Shown here: in pieces, positions 32,624-42,092 of the stretch
Layout of the letters: every line of letters starts with the position of its first letter
Numbering within the stretch: the stretch's first letter is position 1
Origin: Anaerolineales bacterium UBA2200
GTDB taxonomy: Bacteria; Chloroflexota; Anaerolineae; UBA2200
Assembly: GCA_002327925.1 (NCBI GenBank)
Contig: DCVA01000041.1
Span: forward strand, 105,097 to 169,096
Direction of reading: 5' to 3'
Length of the DNA stretch: 64,000 nt
The notes under the pieces: generated by a model
What the model saw: the letters and a program-made list of their open reading frames with translations, nothing else
The model's database searches: none
What the model was told of the DNA's origin: nothing
Translations under genes and position numbers: made by a program

Positions 32624-34906
32624 ATGTCGAGGTACATCGCAACTCGTGCTATCCGTGGTGCCAACACCGTCGTTGCCGAAGCTGAGGCCCTGCTCAAGGC
32701 AGCCATCGCGGACCTCGGTCCCGACACTCCGGTCGCATTCACCAACACGGCCTACTTCCTGCCCGTGAACCTGGCGTTTATGGGGCGCCAGATTGCCAAA
32801 CTGAGCGATATGGTACCGGCGCTCGAAGACGCCAAGCGATTGCTGCATCCGGTACCTCCAGAGAACATGTGGGTCCCCTATCTCGGAGAGACCATGGACT
32901 CTGGCATGGCCACGCTGTTGGCCGAAGAGATCATCGAGGGCATCCGTTTCGCCAGGGGGCAGGAGCCGCAGCCGATCACCTGGGATGGCACCTACATCCC
33001 CACGGCGAACTTTGTTACTTCGGACCCGATGGCCAAGGCCGGCAAGCGCATGAACGGACCCATCGACGACATCCAGTTACGCGCCTGGGGTATCCAGCTG
33101 GTCGACGGCCGAATGCCGGGCTTTGCCGCGTTGATCGGCTGCGCCAAGAGCACCGAGGTAGCTGTGCAGATTGTGCGCGAACTGCAACAGCGCAGCATCC
33201 TCGTCTTCCTGAGCGGCAGCGTTAACGGGCGCAGCATTATCCACCAGCTGATGGAAGCAGGCGTCGAGATGGGCTATGACACATACATCATCCCCTTCGG
33301 CACGGACACCATGGCCACCATATACCCGCTTGGCTTCGCCGCCCGTAGTGCTCTGACCTTCGGCGGCCTCAAGCCGGGCATGCCGAGGGAGATCCTGCAA
33401 TACAACCGTGCCCGTGTGTTCGCCTTTGCCATCGCCCTGGGCGAGGTAGATGACCTGAAGTACGCCACAGCAGCAGGCGCGATCAACTACGGCTTCCCGG
33501 TCGTCGCGGATACGGTCATCCCGCAGATCCTGCCCACAGGGATTACGCCGTACGAGCACGTGATCAGCATGCCCTTTGACGACATCGAGGGCAAGGACGA
33601 CATAGAACGAGCCAGGAAGCTGGTGCAGCGAGCCATTGAGGTCAGGGGTGTCAAGATCAAGGTCACAGAAGTCCCGATCCCCGTTCCTTACGGCTCGGCC
33701 TTTGAAGGCGAGAGGGTACGCAAGTCCGATATGCGCGTAGAGTTCGGAGGCAAGAGCAGCCGCTGCTTTGAGTATCTCAGGATGGCGCCGTTTGATTCGA
33801 TCGAAGATGGCAAGATCACGGTCGTCGGTCCTGATTTTGACCAGATTCCCCCGGAAGGCTTCATGGACATGGGCATCGTGGTTGAAGTGGCGGGACGCAA
33901 GATGCAGGAGGACTTTGAGCCGGTCCTGGAGCGCCAGATCCACTACTTTGTCAACGGCGCGTCGGGCATCCAGCACATCGGTCAGCGCGACATCACGTGG
34001 ATTCGTATCAGCAAGGCCGCGGCCGACAAGGGATTCAAGCTCGAGCACTTTGGCAAGATCCTTTATGCCCGCTTCCACGCGGACTTTGGCGCCATAGTCG
34101 ACAAGGTGCAGGTCACCATCTACACAGACAAGGCCAAGATGGAGGAGTGGCTGGCCAAGGCACGCCAGGCCTACACGCATCGCAACGAGCGTCTCGCCGG
34201 CATGACGGATGACTCCGTGGAAGAGTTCTTCAGCTGCACCCTGTGTCAGAGTTTTGCACCCAACCATGTCTGCGTCATCTCTCCCGAGCGGCTGGGCCTC
34301 TGCGGCGCCTATAACTGGCTGGACTGCAAGGCATCCAACCAGATCAACCCGACAGGCCCGAACCAGCCGATCAAGAAGGGCACCTGCATTGACGCCAACT
34401 TCGGGGTTTTCGAGGGCGTGAACAGCTTTGTGCAGCAGGCCTCGCACCAGGCCGTGCAGGACGTGTCCATGTACTCGATCATGAACAACCCGATGACCGC
34501 CTGCGGGTGCTTCGAGTGCATCGCCATGGTGATTCCCGAAGCCAACGGGGTGATGGTCGTGTCCCGCGAGGATCCCAGCATGACTCCGGCGGGAATGACC
34601 TTCTCCACCCTGGCCGGAGTGGCCGGCGGCGGCCTGCAGACTGCAGGCGTGATGGGGCATGGCAAGTACTACCTGACCAGTCGCAAGTACCTGTCATCGG
34701 ACGGCGGCTTCAAGCGTGTGGTCTGGATGTCTTCCTTCCTCAAGGAGAGTATGAAGGAGGAGTTCAAGGCGGTGGCGGAGCGTGAAGGCGATCCGAACCT
34801 TATCGAGAAGATCGCAGATGAGCGCGTAGCCACCTCTGTGGAGCAACTGCTGCCCTTCCTGGAGGAGAAAGCTCACCCGGCGCTGACGATGCCGCCTCTG
34901 TTCTAG
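32624..34906 (+). CDS. acsB: Acetyl-CoA synthase (CODH/ACS beta subunit)
   Basis: 760 residues. Assembles acetyl-CoA from CO, the methyl group of CFeSP and CoA at the Ni-Ni-[4Fe-4S] A-cluster. Cluster ligands are Cys538, 541, 550 and 560 (CTLC...C...C; same spacing as Moorella 506/509/518/528), and the distal-Ni CGC motif is present in MTACGCFEC. It includes the full N-terminal CODH-binding region, unlike archaeal CdhC. CAGTGCCAGG-type spacing of 45 bases separates it from acsA; AAAGGAG precedes the ATG. Confidence 0.97.
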   Translation: MSRYIATRAIRGANTVVAEAEALLKAAIADLGPDTPVAFTNTAYFLPVNLAFMGRQIAKLSDMVPALEDAKRLLHPVPPENMWVPYLGETMDSGMATLLAEEIIEGIRFARGQEPQPITWDGTYIPTANFVTSDPMAKAGKRMNGPIDDIQLRAWGIQLVDGRMPGFAALIGCAKSTEVAVQIVRELQQRSILVFLSGSVNGRSIIHQLMEAGVEMGYDTYIIPFGTDTMATIYPLGFAARSALTFGGLKPGMPREILQYNRARVFAFAIALGEVDDLKYATAAGAINYGFPVVADTVIPQILPTGITPYEHVISMPFDDIEGKDDIERARKLVQRAIEVRGVKIKVTEVPIPVPYGSAFEGERVRKSDMRVEFGGKSSRCFEYLRMAPFDSIEDGKITVVGPDFDQIPPEGFMDMGIVVEVAGRKMQEDFEPVLERQIHYFVNGASGIQHIGQRDITWIRISKAAADKGFKLEHFGKILYARFHADFGAIVDKVQVTIYTDKAKMEEWLAKARQAYTHRNERLAGMTDDSVEEFFSCTLCQSFAPNHVCVISPERLGLCGAYNWLDCKASNQINPTGPNQPIKKGTCIDANFGVFEGVNSFVQQASHQAVQDVSMYSIMNNPMTACGCFECIAMVIPEANGVMVVSREDPSMTPAGMTFSTLAGVAGGGLQTAGVMGHGKYYLTSRKYLSSDGGFKRVVWMSSFLKESMKEEFKAVAEREGDPNLIEKIADERVATSVEQLLPFLEEKAHPALTMPPLF

Positions 34907-34914
34907 TGCTCGAT

Positions 34915-34962
34915 GCGGGTGGCCCGCTTCCGGACATCACTTTACGGGAGCGGGCCGCCCGC
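34915..34962 (+). terminator. Hairpin between acsB and acsD
   Basis: GCGGGTGGCCCGCT (34915-34928) and AGCGGGCCGCCCGC (34949-34962), nine bases after the acsB stop; no U-tract. May separate two transcripts or lower downstream expression. Confidence 0.5.
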
Positions 34963-35035
34963 TTAGCCTGCGCACCAGTCAAGCCACGTTAGCGCCAGGT
35001 GGGTGCAAGGAATCCACTTTTGGGGCGCAACTGGG

Positions 35036-35041
35036 TATAAT
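35036..35041 (+). promoter_or_regulatory. Likely -10 box of an acsD promoter
   Basis: Perfect TATAAT 32 bases before the acsD ATG; no good -35 at 16-18 bases, so the promoter may be weak or activator-dependent. Confidence 0.4.
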
Positions 35042-35072
35042 CACTCGTGACTCGGAAAGGAGAAGCCTGATC

Positions 35073-36041
35073 ATGACCCCAGCGGTTCAGATACCCATCG
35101 AGAAATGGACTGGCAAGGTTCGCGAGATTACCCTCGGAGCTACAGCTGCCGACGGGGGAACGCGCGCCAAGACTGTGACTGTCGGCGGCGAAAACACCCT
35201 GCCCTTCCTCAGCTTTGAAGGCTCCATTCCCCATTCCCCGGCCGTCGCGCTGGAGATTCAGGACCACTACCCGAACGACTGGTCACCCCTTCTGAAGGAG
35301 TACTGGGGCGACCTGCTGCGAGACCCGGCGGCGTGGGCCCGCAAGGCGGAGGAAGTGGGTGCGGACATCATCGTCCTCAAACTGATCAGCGCTCACCCGG
35401 AAGGGGACAACACAGACGCAGCCCATGCGGCGGCCACAGTCAAGGCCGTGCTGGGGGCGACCGGATTGCCGCTGGTCGTGCTCGGGCCGGGTCAGGCTGA
35501 CAAGGACAACGAGGTACTGGTGGCCGTCGCCGAGGCGGCCAAGGGCGAACGCCTTGCGCTGGGCAACTGCGAAGACAAGAACTATCGTACCGTAGTTGCC
35601 GCGGCACTGGCTCACGGCCACCTGGTTGTGGCCAAGACACCCATCGACGTCAACCTGGCCAAGCAGTTGAACATTCTGATCACTGACATGCGGCTTGACC
35701 TGGACCGCGTGCTGATGGATCCCACTACCGGCGCACTGGGCTATGGCCTGGAGTACTCCTATTCCGTGATGGAGCGGCTGCGCATCGCCGCCCTCACAGG
35801 CGATAGCATGACCCAGCAGCCGCTGATCTGTACGGTGGGTGAGGAAGCATGGCGGGCCAAGGAGAGCAAGGTCAACACGGGCGTTCCTGCAGCCTGGGGT
35901 GACTGGAAAAAGCGCGGCATCCACTGGGAGGTGCTCACCGCAAGCACACAGCTCCTCGCCGGAGCCAACATCGTCGTGCTCCGCCACCCGGACAGTGTAG
36001 CGCGCATCAAGCAGACCATTGCCAGCCTGATGGCCGAATAG
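35073..36041 (+). CDS. acsD: Corrinoid iron-sulfur protein small subunit
   Basis: 322 residues, CFeSP small (delta/AcsD) subunit, a TIM barrel that pairs with AcsC and supports the corrinoid. Features: VQIPIEKWTGKVREITLG, GENTLPFLSFEGSIPHSPAV, DIIVLKLISAHPEGD, VLGPGQADKDNEVLVAVAEA, LGNCEDKNYRTVVAAALAHG, DPTTGALGYGLEYSYSVMER. GGAGAAG precedes the ATG. acsC follows by 18 bases. Confidence 0.95.
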   Translation: MTPAVQIPIEKWTGKVREITLGATAADGGTRAKTVTVGGENTLPFLSFEGSIPHSPAVALEIQDHYPNDWSPLLKEYWGDLLRDPAAWARKAEEVGADIIVLKLISAHPEGDNTDAAHAAATVKAVLGATGLPLVVLGPGQADKDNEVLVAVAEAAKGERLALGNCEDKNYRTVVAAALAHGHLVVAKTPIDVNLAKQLNILITDMRLDLDRVLMDPTTGALGYGLEYSYSVMERLRIAALTGDSMTQQPLICTVGEEAWRAKESKVNTGVPAAWGDWKKRGIHWEVLTASTQLLAGANIVVLRHPDSVARIKQTIASLMAE

Positions 36042-36059
36042 GCAGGAGGAGAAGATACC

Positions 36060-37406
36060 ATGGCACTCAGCGGTCTAGACATCTACAAGCTTCTTCCCAA
36101 GACCAACTGCAAGGAGTGCGGTCAGCCGACCTGCCTTGCCTTCGCCATGAAGCTGGCCCAGAAGCAGGCCGAGCTATCGGCCTGTCCATACGTATCAGAG
36201 CAGTCCAAGGCCGCCCTTGCGGCGGCTTCCGCCCCGCCGATTCGCCTGGTCGCGATCGGAACGGGCGAGAAGAAGGTCGAGGTCGGCAACGAGACAGTCC
36301 TCTTCCGCCACGAAAAGACCTTCTTTCACGCCCCGGGCATCTTCGTCCGCCTGAAGGACACCCTGCCAGCGGCCGAGGCTGACGCGCTGGTAGAGCAACT
36401 GCATAACTACGGAGTCGAGCGGGTCGGCATCAAGCTGCATGTACACGGTGTGGCCATTGAGAATGCCTCGGGCGACGCGGCTCAGTTCGCGGCCCGCGTA
36501 GCAGCCATGCAGGGCAAGACGGACCTGCCCCTGATGCTGATGGCCGCCGGCGCGGCGGCTATGGAGGCCGGCCTGGAGAAGGCGGCCGGGGCGGCTCCGC
36601 TGATCTATTCCGCCACGGCTGAGAATTGGGTCGAGATGGCGGCGCTGGCATCCAAGTACAAGGCACCTCTGGTCGTTCGGGCACAGGGTGACCTGAGCGC
36701 TCTGGCAAACCTGACCGAGCAGATCAAGGCCGCAGGCGTGGAGGATATGGTCCTGGATCCTGGCGTGCGCACTTCACACGGGACCCTGGTCGTCCTGACT
36801 CAGTTGAGGCGGCTGGCCCTCAAGGGCGGTGTGCGCGCCCTCGGCTATCCCATCGTGACTTTCCCGGGCGAAGATGCCGAATCCGTCGAGGAGGAAATCA
36901 CGCGGGCGGCGCAGCACATAGCCAAGTATGCCGGCATCATCGTGCTGGACCACTTTGAGCCGGCCAACGTTTATCCGCTGCTTACCCTGCGCCAGAACAT
37001 CTACACGGATCCGCAGAAACCCATCCAGGTCAGCCCCGGGTTGTACGAGATCTCCGGTCCTCAGCCCGAGTCGCCTGTGCTCGTGACCACCAATTTCTCG
37101 CTCACCTACTTTAGCGTCGCAGGTGAGGTCGAGGGCAGCGGCAAGCCCACCTGGCTACTGATCGTGGACTCGGAGGGCATGTCCGTGCTCACGGGGTGGG
37201 CGGCAGGCAAGTTCGACGCCGCGAAGATCGCCAAGTCCGTGAACCAGTTTGGCGTCCCGGGCAAGATCAATCACAAGAAGCTGGTCATCCCCGGCCTTGT
37301 TGCCGGGCTCTCCGGAGAACTCGAAGAGGAACTACCGGGTTGGGAGATACGCGTCGGGCCGCGAGAGGCCATCGACATTCCCACCTATCTCAAGACCTGG
37401 AGTTAG
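36060..37406 (+). CDS. acsC: Corrinoid iron-sulfur protein large subunit
   Basis: 448 residues. The N-terminal [4Fe-4S] domain has Cys17, 20, 25 and 42 (TNCKECGQPTCLAFAMKL, SACPY), used for reductive activation of the corrinoid. A TIM barrel follows, then the C-terminal cobalamin-binding domain (about residues 330-448, LVTTNFSLTYFSVAGEVEG, SEGMSVLTGWAAGKFDA, LVIPGLVAGLSGELEEELPG). It accepts the methyl group from AcsE and gives it to AcsB. Confidence 0.96.
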   Translation: MALSGLDIYKLLPKTNCKECGQPTCLAFAMKLAQKQAELSACPYVSEQSKAALAAASAPPIRLVAIGTGEKKVEVGNETVLFRHEKTFFHAPGIFVRLKDTLPAAEADALVEQLHNYGVERVGIKLHVHGVAIENASGDAAQFAARVAAMQGKTDLPLMLMAAGAAAMEAGLEKAAGAAPLIYSATAENWVEMAALASKYKAPLVVRAQGDLSALANLTEQIKAAGVEDMVLDPGVRTSHGTLVVLTQLRRLALKGGVRALGYPIVTFPGEDAESVEEEITRAAQHIAKYAGIIVLDHFEPANVYPLLTLRQNIYTDPQKPIQVSPGLYEISGPQPESPVLVTTNFSLTYFSVAGEVEGSGKPTWLLIVDSEGMSVLTGWAAGKFDAAKIAKSVNQFGVPGKINHKKLVIPGLVAGLSGELEEELPGWEIRVGPREAIDIPTYLKTWS

Positions 37407-37451
37407 GCCCGAAAGTCGCTCGAACCACTTACCGTCGGCAACGTTTCGCAC

Positions 37452-37477
37452 CCGGCCCCGCGCCAATGCGGGGCCGG
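37452..37477 (+). terminator. Hairpin after acsC
   Basis: CCGGCCCCGC and GCGGGGCCGG form a perfect 10-bp stem with a six-base loop, 46 bases after acsC; followed by TTCCTCTACTT. Confidence 0.55.
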
Positions 37478-37540
37478 CGTTCCTCTACTTGGTCGTGCAT
37501 GCCCGAGGGCGAGGATCAGGGACTCACCCGCGGGCCGTGC

Positions 37541-37588
37541 CGTGCCGCGCAGACGGCACCGCACCGTGCCGCGCAGGCGGCGATACAC
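37541..37588 (+). repeat. Two-copy 24-bp imperfect tandem repeat
   Basis: CGTGCCGCGCAG occurs at 37541 and 37565, each followed by similar RCGGC sequence, a period of 24 bases. It lies in the 211-base gap after acsC, just before the next gene's ribosome site. A third partial GCCGTG precedes it. Confidence 0.5.
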
Positions 37589-37617
37589 TGTCCAGCGAAG
37601 ACGGGGAAGGAATCGGA

Positions 37618-38670
37618 TTGCTGTACTTTGTCTCCGCACAACTCGCCATAGGCTACTGGCTCTTCGCCCTGCTCTCGGCCATAGGCGCCCTGCAATGGGT
37701 AGCGGCACGCTATCGACTGGGCGGCCTGGCCCTTTTTGACCTTGGCCGGCACCGCTCCCGTGGCTACCGCCTGGCAGCAGTGCTGGTACTTGGCAGTACG
37801 GCAGCCTTCTTCGCCAGCCAGTGGGATCCGATCTTTGCCCCCGGTCCAGCCGGGAGTGAGCTGGCCGTCCTGTTTTCCGCCAGTGCCCTGTGCGCACTGC
37901 TGGTGACTCTGCTTGGGGCACCGCTGCTGCGCAGCGCCCGGCGCGCCGCACCGAGAGCCGAGCTGCTATCCGAAGCAGGCCCACTGGTGCCTGTGGGCCA
38001 CGCCCAGGGACGCCTCCTCGAACCGGTGGTAGGAGAAGCGGTTGCGCCCGTGGGCCAGCCCGGGCCGGCAGTCTGCCTCGTACCGGGTGGAGTCGACAGC
38101 GAGCTGGCAATGGCCGTTCTTGCCCGCCGTCTGACGGAGGACGGAATGGTCTGCTTGCTTATCCACCCGGACCCGAGCGCCTACGCCTTTCCGGCGGCTC
38201 TCGCTATCCTGCCGGCGGCCGCGTCCCTGCTGGCCAAACGCCCCGACGTGGATCCCAATCGTATCGCTGCGGTTGGCGATGGCGCAGGCGGCGACCTGAC
38301 TATTCGCTCGGCCAGTACATCGAAGGAGGTCAAGACCCTGGTGGCAGTGGCCCCGATCCTGCGGGAGCCGCCCGTCGGGCTCGGCCTGCTGCGCGAACTC
38401 TCTTACTCCGAGGCCCTCCGCTGGTCGCGCGACCGCGGCAGGGCCGAGTTGGTCGGCGGCCTGGAGGCCAGCTCGTACAGCTCCAGGATCCCACCCCGCC
38501 CCGGCCTGCTGCTGTACGGAAGCGAGGACCACCTGGCAGACAAAGCAGCTCGCGCTGAGCTCGGCGGCAGCCTGGAAGTACGCACTTTGCCTGGCCTGGG
38601 ACACAGAAATCTGGCGGGGCATCCGGACGTGATGAAGATCATCAGCGATTGGCTCAAGGAGCATCTGTAG
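37618..38670 (+). CDS. Membrane-anchored alpha/beta-hydrolase-like protein with degenerate nucleophile
   Basis: 350 residues from a TTG start with GGGGAAGGA upstream. Three hydrophobic N-terminal segments (about 4-28, 45-65 and 75-98) precede an alpha/beta-hydrolase-like domain from about 140. At the nucleophile elbow, where hydrolases have G-x-S-x-G-G, it reads AVGDGAGGD, so Ser is replaced by Gly. The late Asp and His regions look kept (LLLYGSEDHLADK, LPGLGHRNLAG). Probably not an active serine hydrolase. It sits between acsC and the PAP2/acsV genes; role unknown. Confidence 0.65.
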   Translation: MLYFVSAQLAIGYWLFALLSAIGALQWVAARYRLGGLALFDLGRHRSRGYRLAAVLVLGSTAAFFASQWDPIFAPGPAGSELAVLFSASALCALLVTLLGAPLLRSARRAAPRAELLSEAGPLVPVGHAQGRLLEPVVGEAVAPVGQPGPAVCLVPGGVDSELAMAVLARRLTEDGMVCLLIHPDPSAYAFPAALAILPAAASLLAKRPDVDPNRIAAVGDGAGGDLTIRSASTSKEVKTLVAVAPILREPPVGLGLLRELSYSEALRWSRDRGRAELVGGLEASSYSSRIPPRPGLLLYGSEDHLADKAARAELGGSLEVRTLPGLGHRNLAGHPDVMKIISDWLKEHL

Positions 38671-38673
38671 ATT

Positions 38674-39252
38674 ATGGGATGGGACTGGTCGCTCTTCAGG
38701 CTGGCGAATGACCTCGCAGGCAAATCCGCGGTCCTGGATACCATCATCCGCCTGTTCATGAACGATTATGGCTGCACGACGATGCTTGTGCTGCTGGTAT
38801 TTGGCCTCTGGTTCAGCGGACACACGGAGGCCGAGCGCGAACGCAATCAGCGAGGCGTTCTTTCGACCGTCGCAGCGCTGGCAATGGCCAACCTGGTGGT
38901 CAAGGCCATCAATCTTGTCTACTGGCGCTGGCGGCCGTTCACCTACCACGAGGTAACCCTGCTCTTCTACCATCCCTCTGACTCGTCATTTCCCAGCAAC
39001 GCAGCGACGGTCGGCTTCTGCCTTGCCGCGTCAGTGCTGTTCTTTAACCGCAAGGCAGGTCTCGCGCTGCTGGTGATCGCCAGTCTGTTCAGCCTGAGCC
39101 GGGTCATTGGCGGCGTACACTATCCGACGGACATTCTGGGAGGGCTCGTTATTGGAAGTCTGGCTGCCTGGATCGCAAACCGCAGGGCCCCCTGGCTGAA
39201 CAAGATCTGGACGCCCATCATTCGACGGATGCGGCGGCTGGTGCTCGCATGA
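38674..39252 (+). CDS. PAP2-family membrane phosphatase
   Basis: 192 residues, about five transmembrane segments. Phosphatase motifs are spread over the fold: KAINLVYWRWRPF (K-x6-RP), SSFPSNAATVGF (PSxH-like, with Asn instead of His) and SRVIGGVHYPTDILGG (SR-x5-H-x3-D). Such proteins dephosphorylate lipid pyrophosphates, for example undecaprenyl diphosphate. Starts three bases after the previous gene and overlaps acsV by four. Confidence 0.88.
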   Translation: MGWDWSLFRLANDLAGKSAVLDTIIRLFMNDYGCTTMLVLLVFGLWFSGHTEAERERNQRGVLSTVAALAMANLVVKAINLVYWRWRPFTYHEVTLLFYHPSDSSFPSNAATVGFCLAASVLFFNRKAGLALLVIASLFSLSRVIGGVHYPTDILGGLVIGSLAAWIANRRAPWLNKIWTPIIRRMRRLVLA

Positions 39253-41276
39253 CACACAAAGTGGGGGTGCGGGTGTCGCCGCCTGCCCCGGACGGAACAC
39301 GGACTCTGGCAGCAGGGCGGGAGGTGTCGGTTCCGGACGGAACGTTACTCAGCGAGGCTATCCGACTGGCCGGGGTGCCTATGAACCTGCCCTGCGGCGG
39401 TCAGGGCCGCTGCGGACGCTGCAAAGTAATCATCGAGTCAGGAACCGTGCAGCACAGGGGCGACAACCGAATGACTCCCGAGGAGCGCGCGCAGGGCTTT
39501 GCGCTTGCCTGCCAGACTGCAGTCACAGGCGACGTGCAAGTTCTTGTGCCGCCCCAGGAAGCCATCGTCCGGCACCTGCCCAGCGAGAAGGCGGCGAAGG
39601 AGAAGCCTTCGCTCCCATTCGAGTGCGACTGGCGCGGCTCTCCCCTCGTGCGCAGGTTCTTCCTCACGATTGAGCCCCCGAGCCTGTCCGACAACACGAC
39701 CGACCTCGAACGCCTGAAGCGAGAGCTGGCCAAACAGCACGGCATAGCCGAGTTCACAGTGAGCCTGCCCCTGTTGCGCCGGCTGGCGAGCGTTCTGCGG
39801 CAGTCATGGATCGAAGGCAAGGGCTGGCTGGTCACGGCCGTCCTCGAAATGGGATCGTGGCTATCGGACTCTGGCGGCCTGCCGCGACTGATCGACCTGC
39901 GGCCCCGTCAGAGCGGGGCGGAGTACCGGCCCGGTGATGGAACGGGACCGACCTATGCCGTGGCCATCGACATCGGAACCACCAGCAACGTCGTCTATCT
40001 GGTGGATCTGGAGAGCGGTCAGTACGTCGATGGAGCCGCCACCTACAATGCCCAGATATCCTGCGGCGAGGACGTGATCTCTCGCATTCTTTATACGCGC
40101 AAGGAAGGCGGCCTGCACCACCTGCAGGGCCTGGTGGTGGGGACGATCAACGGGCTGCTGCGCGAACTGGCTGAGCGCAACGGACTCGATCTGAGCGAGG
40201 TCTATGCGGCAACCGTGGCCGGCAATCCGACCATGATCCACCTGTTTCTGGGTCTGGACCCGGGGTATATCCGTCTGGAGCCGTACATCCCGACAGCCAA
40301 CTTCCCTCCCCCTGTCACAGCCGGGGAGCTGGGCGTGCAGATCAATCCTGAGGCAAGCATCGATTGTCTCCCGGGCGTGGGGGCCTACGTTGGCGGGGAC
40401 ATCACAGCTGGCGTACTGAGCTCGGGGATGTTCAAGACGGAGAAACTGACGCTCTTCATCGATGTGGGCACCAACGGGGAGATCGTGCTCGGGAATGCGG
40501 ACTGGCTGATCTCCTGCGCCTGTTCGGCTGGGCCGGCTTTCGAGGGAGCCGGCGTGTATTGCGGAATGCGAGCTACGACAGGTGCAATCGAGGAGGTCTG
40601 GGTCAACGCGACTTCCTTTGAGCCCACCTATCGGGTGATCGGCGAAGTCAGGCCGCGCGGTATCTGCGGTTCGGGCATGATCTCGCTCCTGGCCGAAATG
40701 TTCATTACCGGGGTGGTGGACAAGTCCGGGCATGTCAACTCCTCTCTATCCACGCCACGGGTGCGAGTGGGAGAGCACGGGCCTGAGTACGTGGTGGTCT
40801 GGGCCGCAGAGACGGAGAAGCAGGAACGGGACATTGTGTTGACCGAGGTGGATATCTCCAACCTGATCCGCGCCAAAGGGGCAATCTACGCCGGGTTCTC
40901 TGTCCTGACGTCCAGCGTGGGCATAGACCTGGCCGACGTAGAAGAGGTGCTGATCGGCGGCGGGTTCGGCAAGTACATCGACATCGAGAAGGCCATTCAG
41001 ATCGGGTTGTTGCCGGACATGCCCTGGGAGCGCTTCCGCTATCTGGGCAACACCTCTGTGCTGGGAGCCTTCACGGCTCTGCTGTGCCGCGACATGAGGC
41101 GCGAGCTGGTGGCGGCGGCGCGCAAGATGACCTATCTGGAGCTAGGGGCGGACAATCGATTTATGGAGCAATTCACATCGGCCCTGTTTTTGCCGCATAC
41201 CGATACGACGGTTTTTCCATCGGTAATGCGATTGCTACAAGACCGGAAAGCGACGGGAAAGGTGCCTTCCACATGA
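39249..41276 (+). CDS. acsV: Reductive activator of corrinoid proteins (RACo/AcsV, DUF4445)
   Basis: 675 residues. N-terminal plant-type [2Fe-2S] domain (Cys49, Cys55, Cys58, Cys88: LPCGGQGRCGRC, ALACQ), a linker and middle domain, then an ASKHA ATPase core (YAVAIDIGTTSNVVYLVD from about residue 236; LFIDVGTNGEIVLGN; VEEVLIGGGFGKYIDIEKA). It uses ATP to drive one-electron reduction of inactive Co(II) CFeSP back to Co(I). The ATG overlaps the PAP2 stop and the stop overlaps the CooC-type gene. Confidence 0.95.
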   Translation: MTHKVGVRVSPPAPDGTRTLAAGREVSVPDGTLLSEAIRLAGVPMNLPCGGQGRCGRCKVIIESGTVQHRGDNRMTPEERAQGFALACQTAVTGDVQVLVPPQEAIVRHLPSEKAAKEKPSLPFECDWRGSPLVRRFFLTIEPPSLSDNTTDLERLKRELAKQHGIAEFTVSLPLLRRLASVLRQSWIEGKGWLVTAVLEMGSWLSDSGGLPRLIDLRPRQSGAEYRPGDGTGPTYAVAIDIGTTSNVVYLVDLESGQYVDGAATYNAQISCGEDVISRILYTRKEGGLHHLQGLVVGTINGLLRELAERNGLDLSEVYAATVAGNPTMIHLFLGLDPGYIRLEPYIPTANFPPPVTAGELGVQINPEASIDCLPGVGAYVGGDITAGVLSSGMFKTEKLTLFIDVGTNGEIVLGNADWLISCACSAGPAFEGAGVYCGMRATTGAIEEVWVNATSFEPTYRVIGEVRPRGICGSGMISLLAEMFITGVVDKSGHVNSSLSTPRVRVGEHGPEYVVVWAAETEKQERDIVLTEVDISNLIRAKGAIYAGFSVLTSSVGIDLADVEEVLIGGGFGKYIDIEKAIQIGLLPDMPWERFRYLGNTSVLGAFTALLCRDMRRELVAAARKMTYLELGADNRFMEQFTSALFLPHTDTTVFPSVMRLLQDRKATGKVPST

Positions 41277-42040
41277 CAACAACGATTGCCGTTGCAGGCA
41301 AGGGCGGAGTGGGCAAGACGACCTTCATCGCCATGCTGATTCAGTACATCCGCAGCCGCGAGCTGGGTGTGGTGCTGGCCATCGACGGCGATCCTGCGGC
41401 CAACCTGAACATGGTGCTGGGCATGCAGCTTCCCGAGACGGTGGGGCGCATCCGCGAGGACACGCGCACAGAGGTGACGACGGGACGCTATGACACATCT
41501 ATCCCCAAGGCGGACTTTTTCGAGTACCGGATCAACGAGTCGCTGATCGAAGGTGATCGGGTCGATTTGATAGCCATGGGGCGACCCGAGGGTCCTGGCT
41601 GCTATTGCGCCGCTAACAGCATCCTGCGAAACGTGATCGACCGTCTTGGCAACGGCTATGATTATGTCGTCATCGATAACGAGGCAGGACTGGAGCACAT
41701 CAGCCGCCAGACGACCCGCGACGTGGACAAGTTGTTCATCCTCACGGATATGACCATGCGCGGGGTGGCTACCGCGGGTCACATCGCCGGCCTGATCACA
41801 GAGCTGGGCACCCGCATGCACGAAACCTACCTGGTGATCAACCGTGCCAGCTCCGAGGTGCCCCCGACGATGAGGCAGGAGATCGACAAGCTGGGGCTCA
41901 ACCTCGTCGGCACGCTGCCGGAGGATCCGCTGGTGGCCGAATTCGACATGAGCGGGAAGCCACTGATTGAGATCGGCGAAGATTCGCCCAGCTTTCGTGC
42001 CGTGGCGGCCATCGCCGAGAAGGCCGGGATCAAGAAGTAG
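41273..42040 (+). CDS. cooC: CooC-type nickel-insertion ATPase for CODH/ACS
   Basis: 255 residues, SIMIBI/MinD-like ATPase. Deviant Walker A GKGGVGKTT (9-17), AIDGDPAANLNMVLG, the nickel-binding CxC at Cys110/Cys112 (GPGCYCAANS) and YDYVVIDNEAGLEHISR. It matures the nickel sites of CODH or ACS; CooC and AcsF cannot be told apart with certainty by eye. TGA of acsV overlaps its ATG. Confidence 0.92.
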   Translation: MTTTIAVAGKGGVGKTTFIAMLIQYIRSRELGVVLAIDGDPAANLNMVLGMQLPETVGRIREDTRTEVTTGRYDTSIPKADFFEYRINESLIEGDRVDLIAMGRPEGPGCYCAANSILRNVIDRLGNGYDYVVIDNEAGLEHISRQTTRDVDKLFILTDMTMRGVATAGHIAGLITELGTRMHETYLVINRASSEVPPTMRQEIDKLGLNLVGTLPEDPLVAEFDMSGKPLIEIGEDSPSFRAVAAIAEKAGIKK

Positions 42041-42092
42041 ACTGACAGAGCGAACGAGCTAGCCAGGTATCCATCACCCTAAGGAGGGAACT

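Noticed and set aside
37249..37617. N-terminal extension of the membrane hydrolase frame
   Set aside because: This part overlaps acsC and the terminator hairpin and contains a tandem repeat; a TTG with a good ribosome site lies at 37618.
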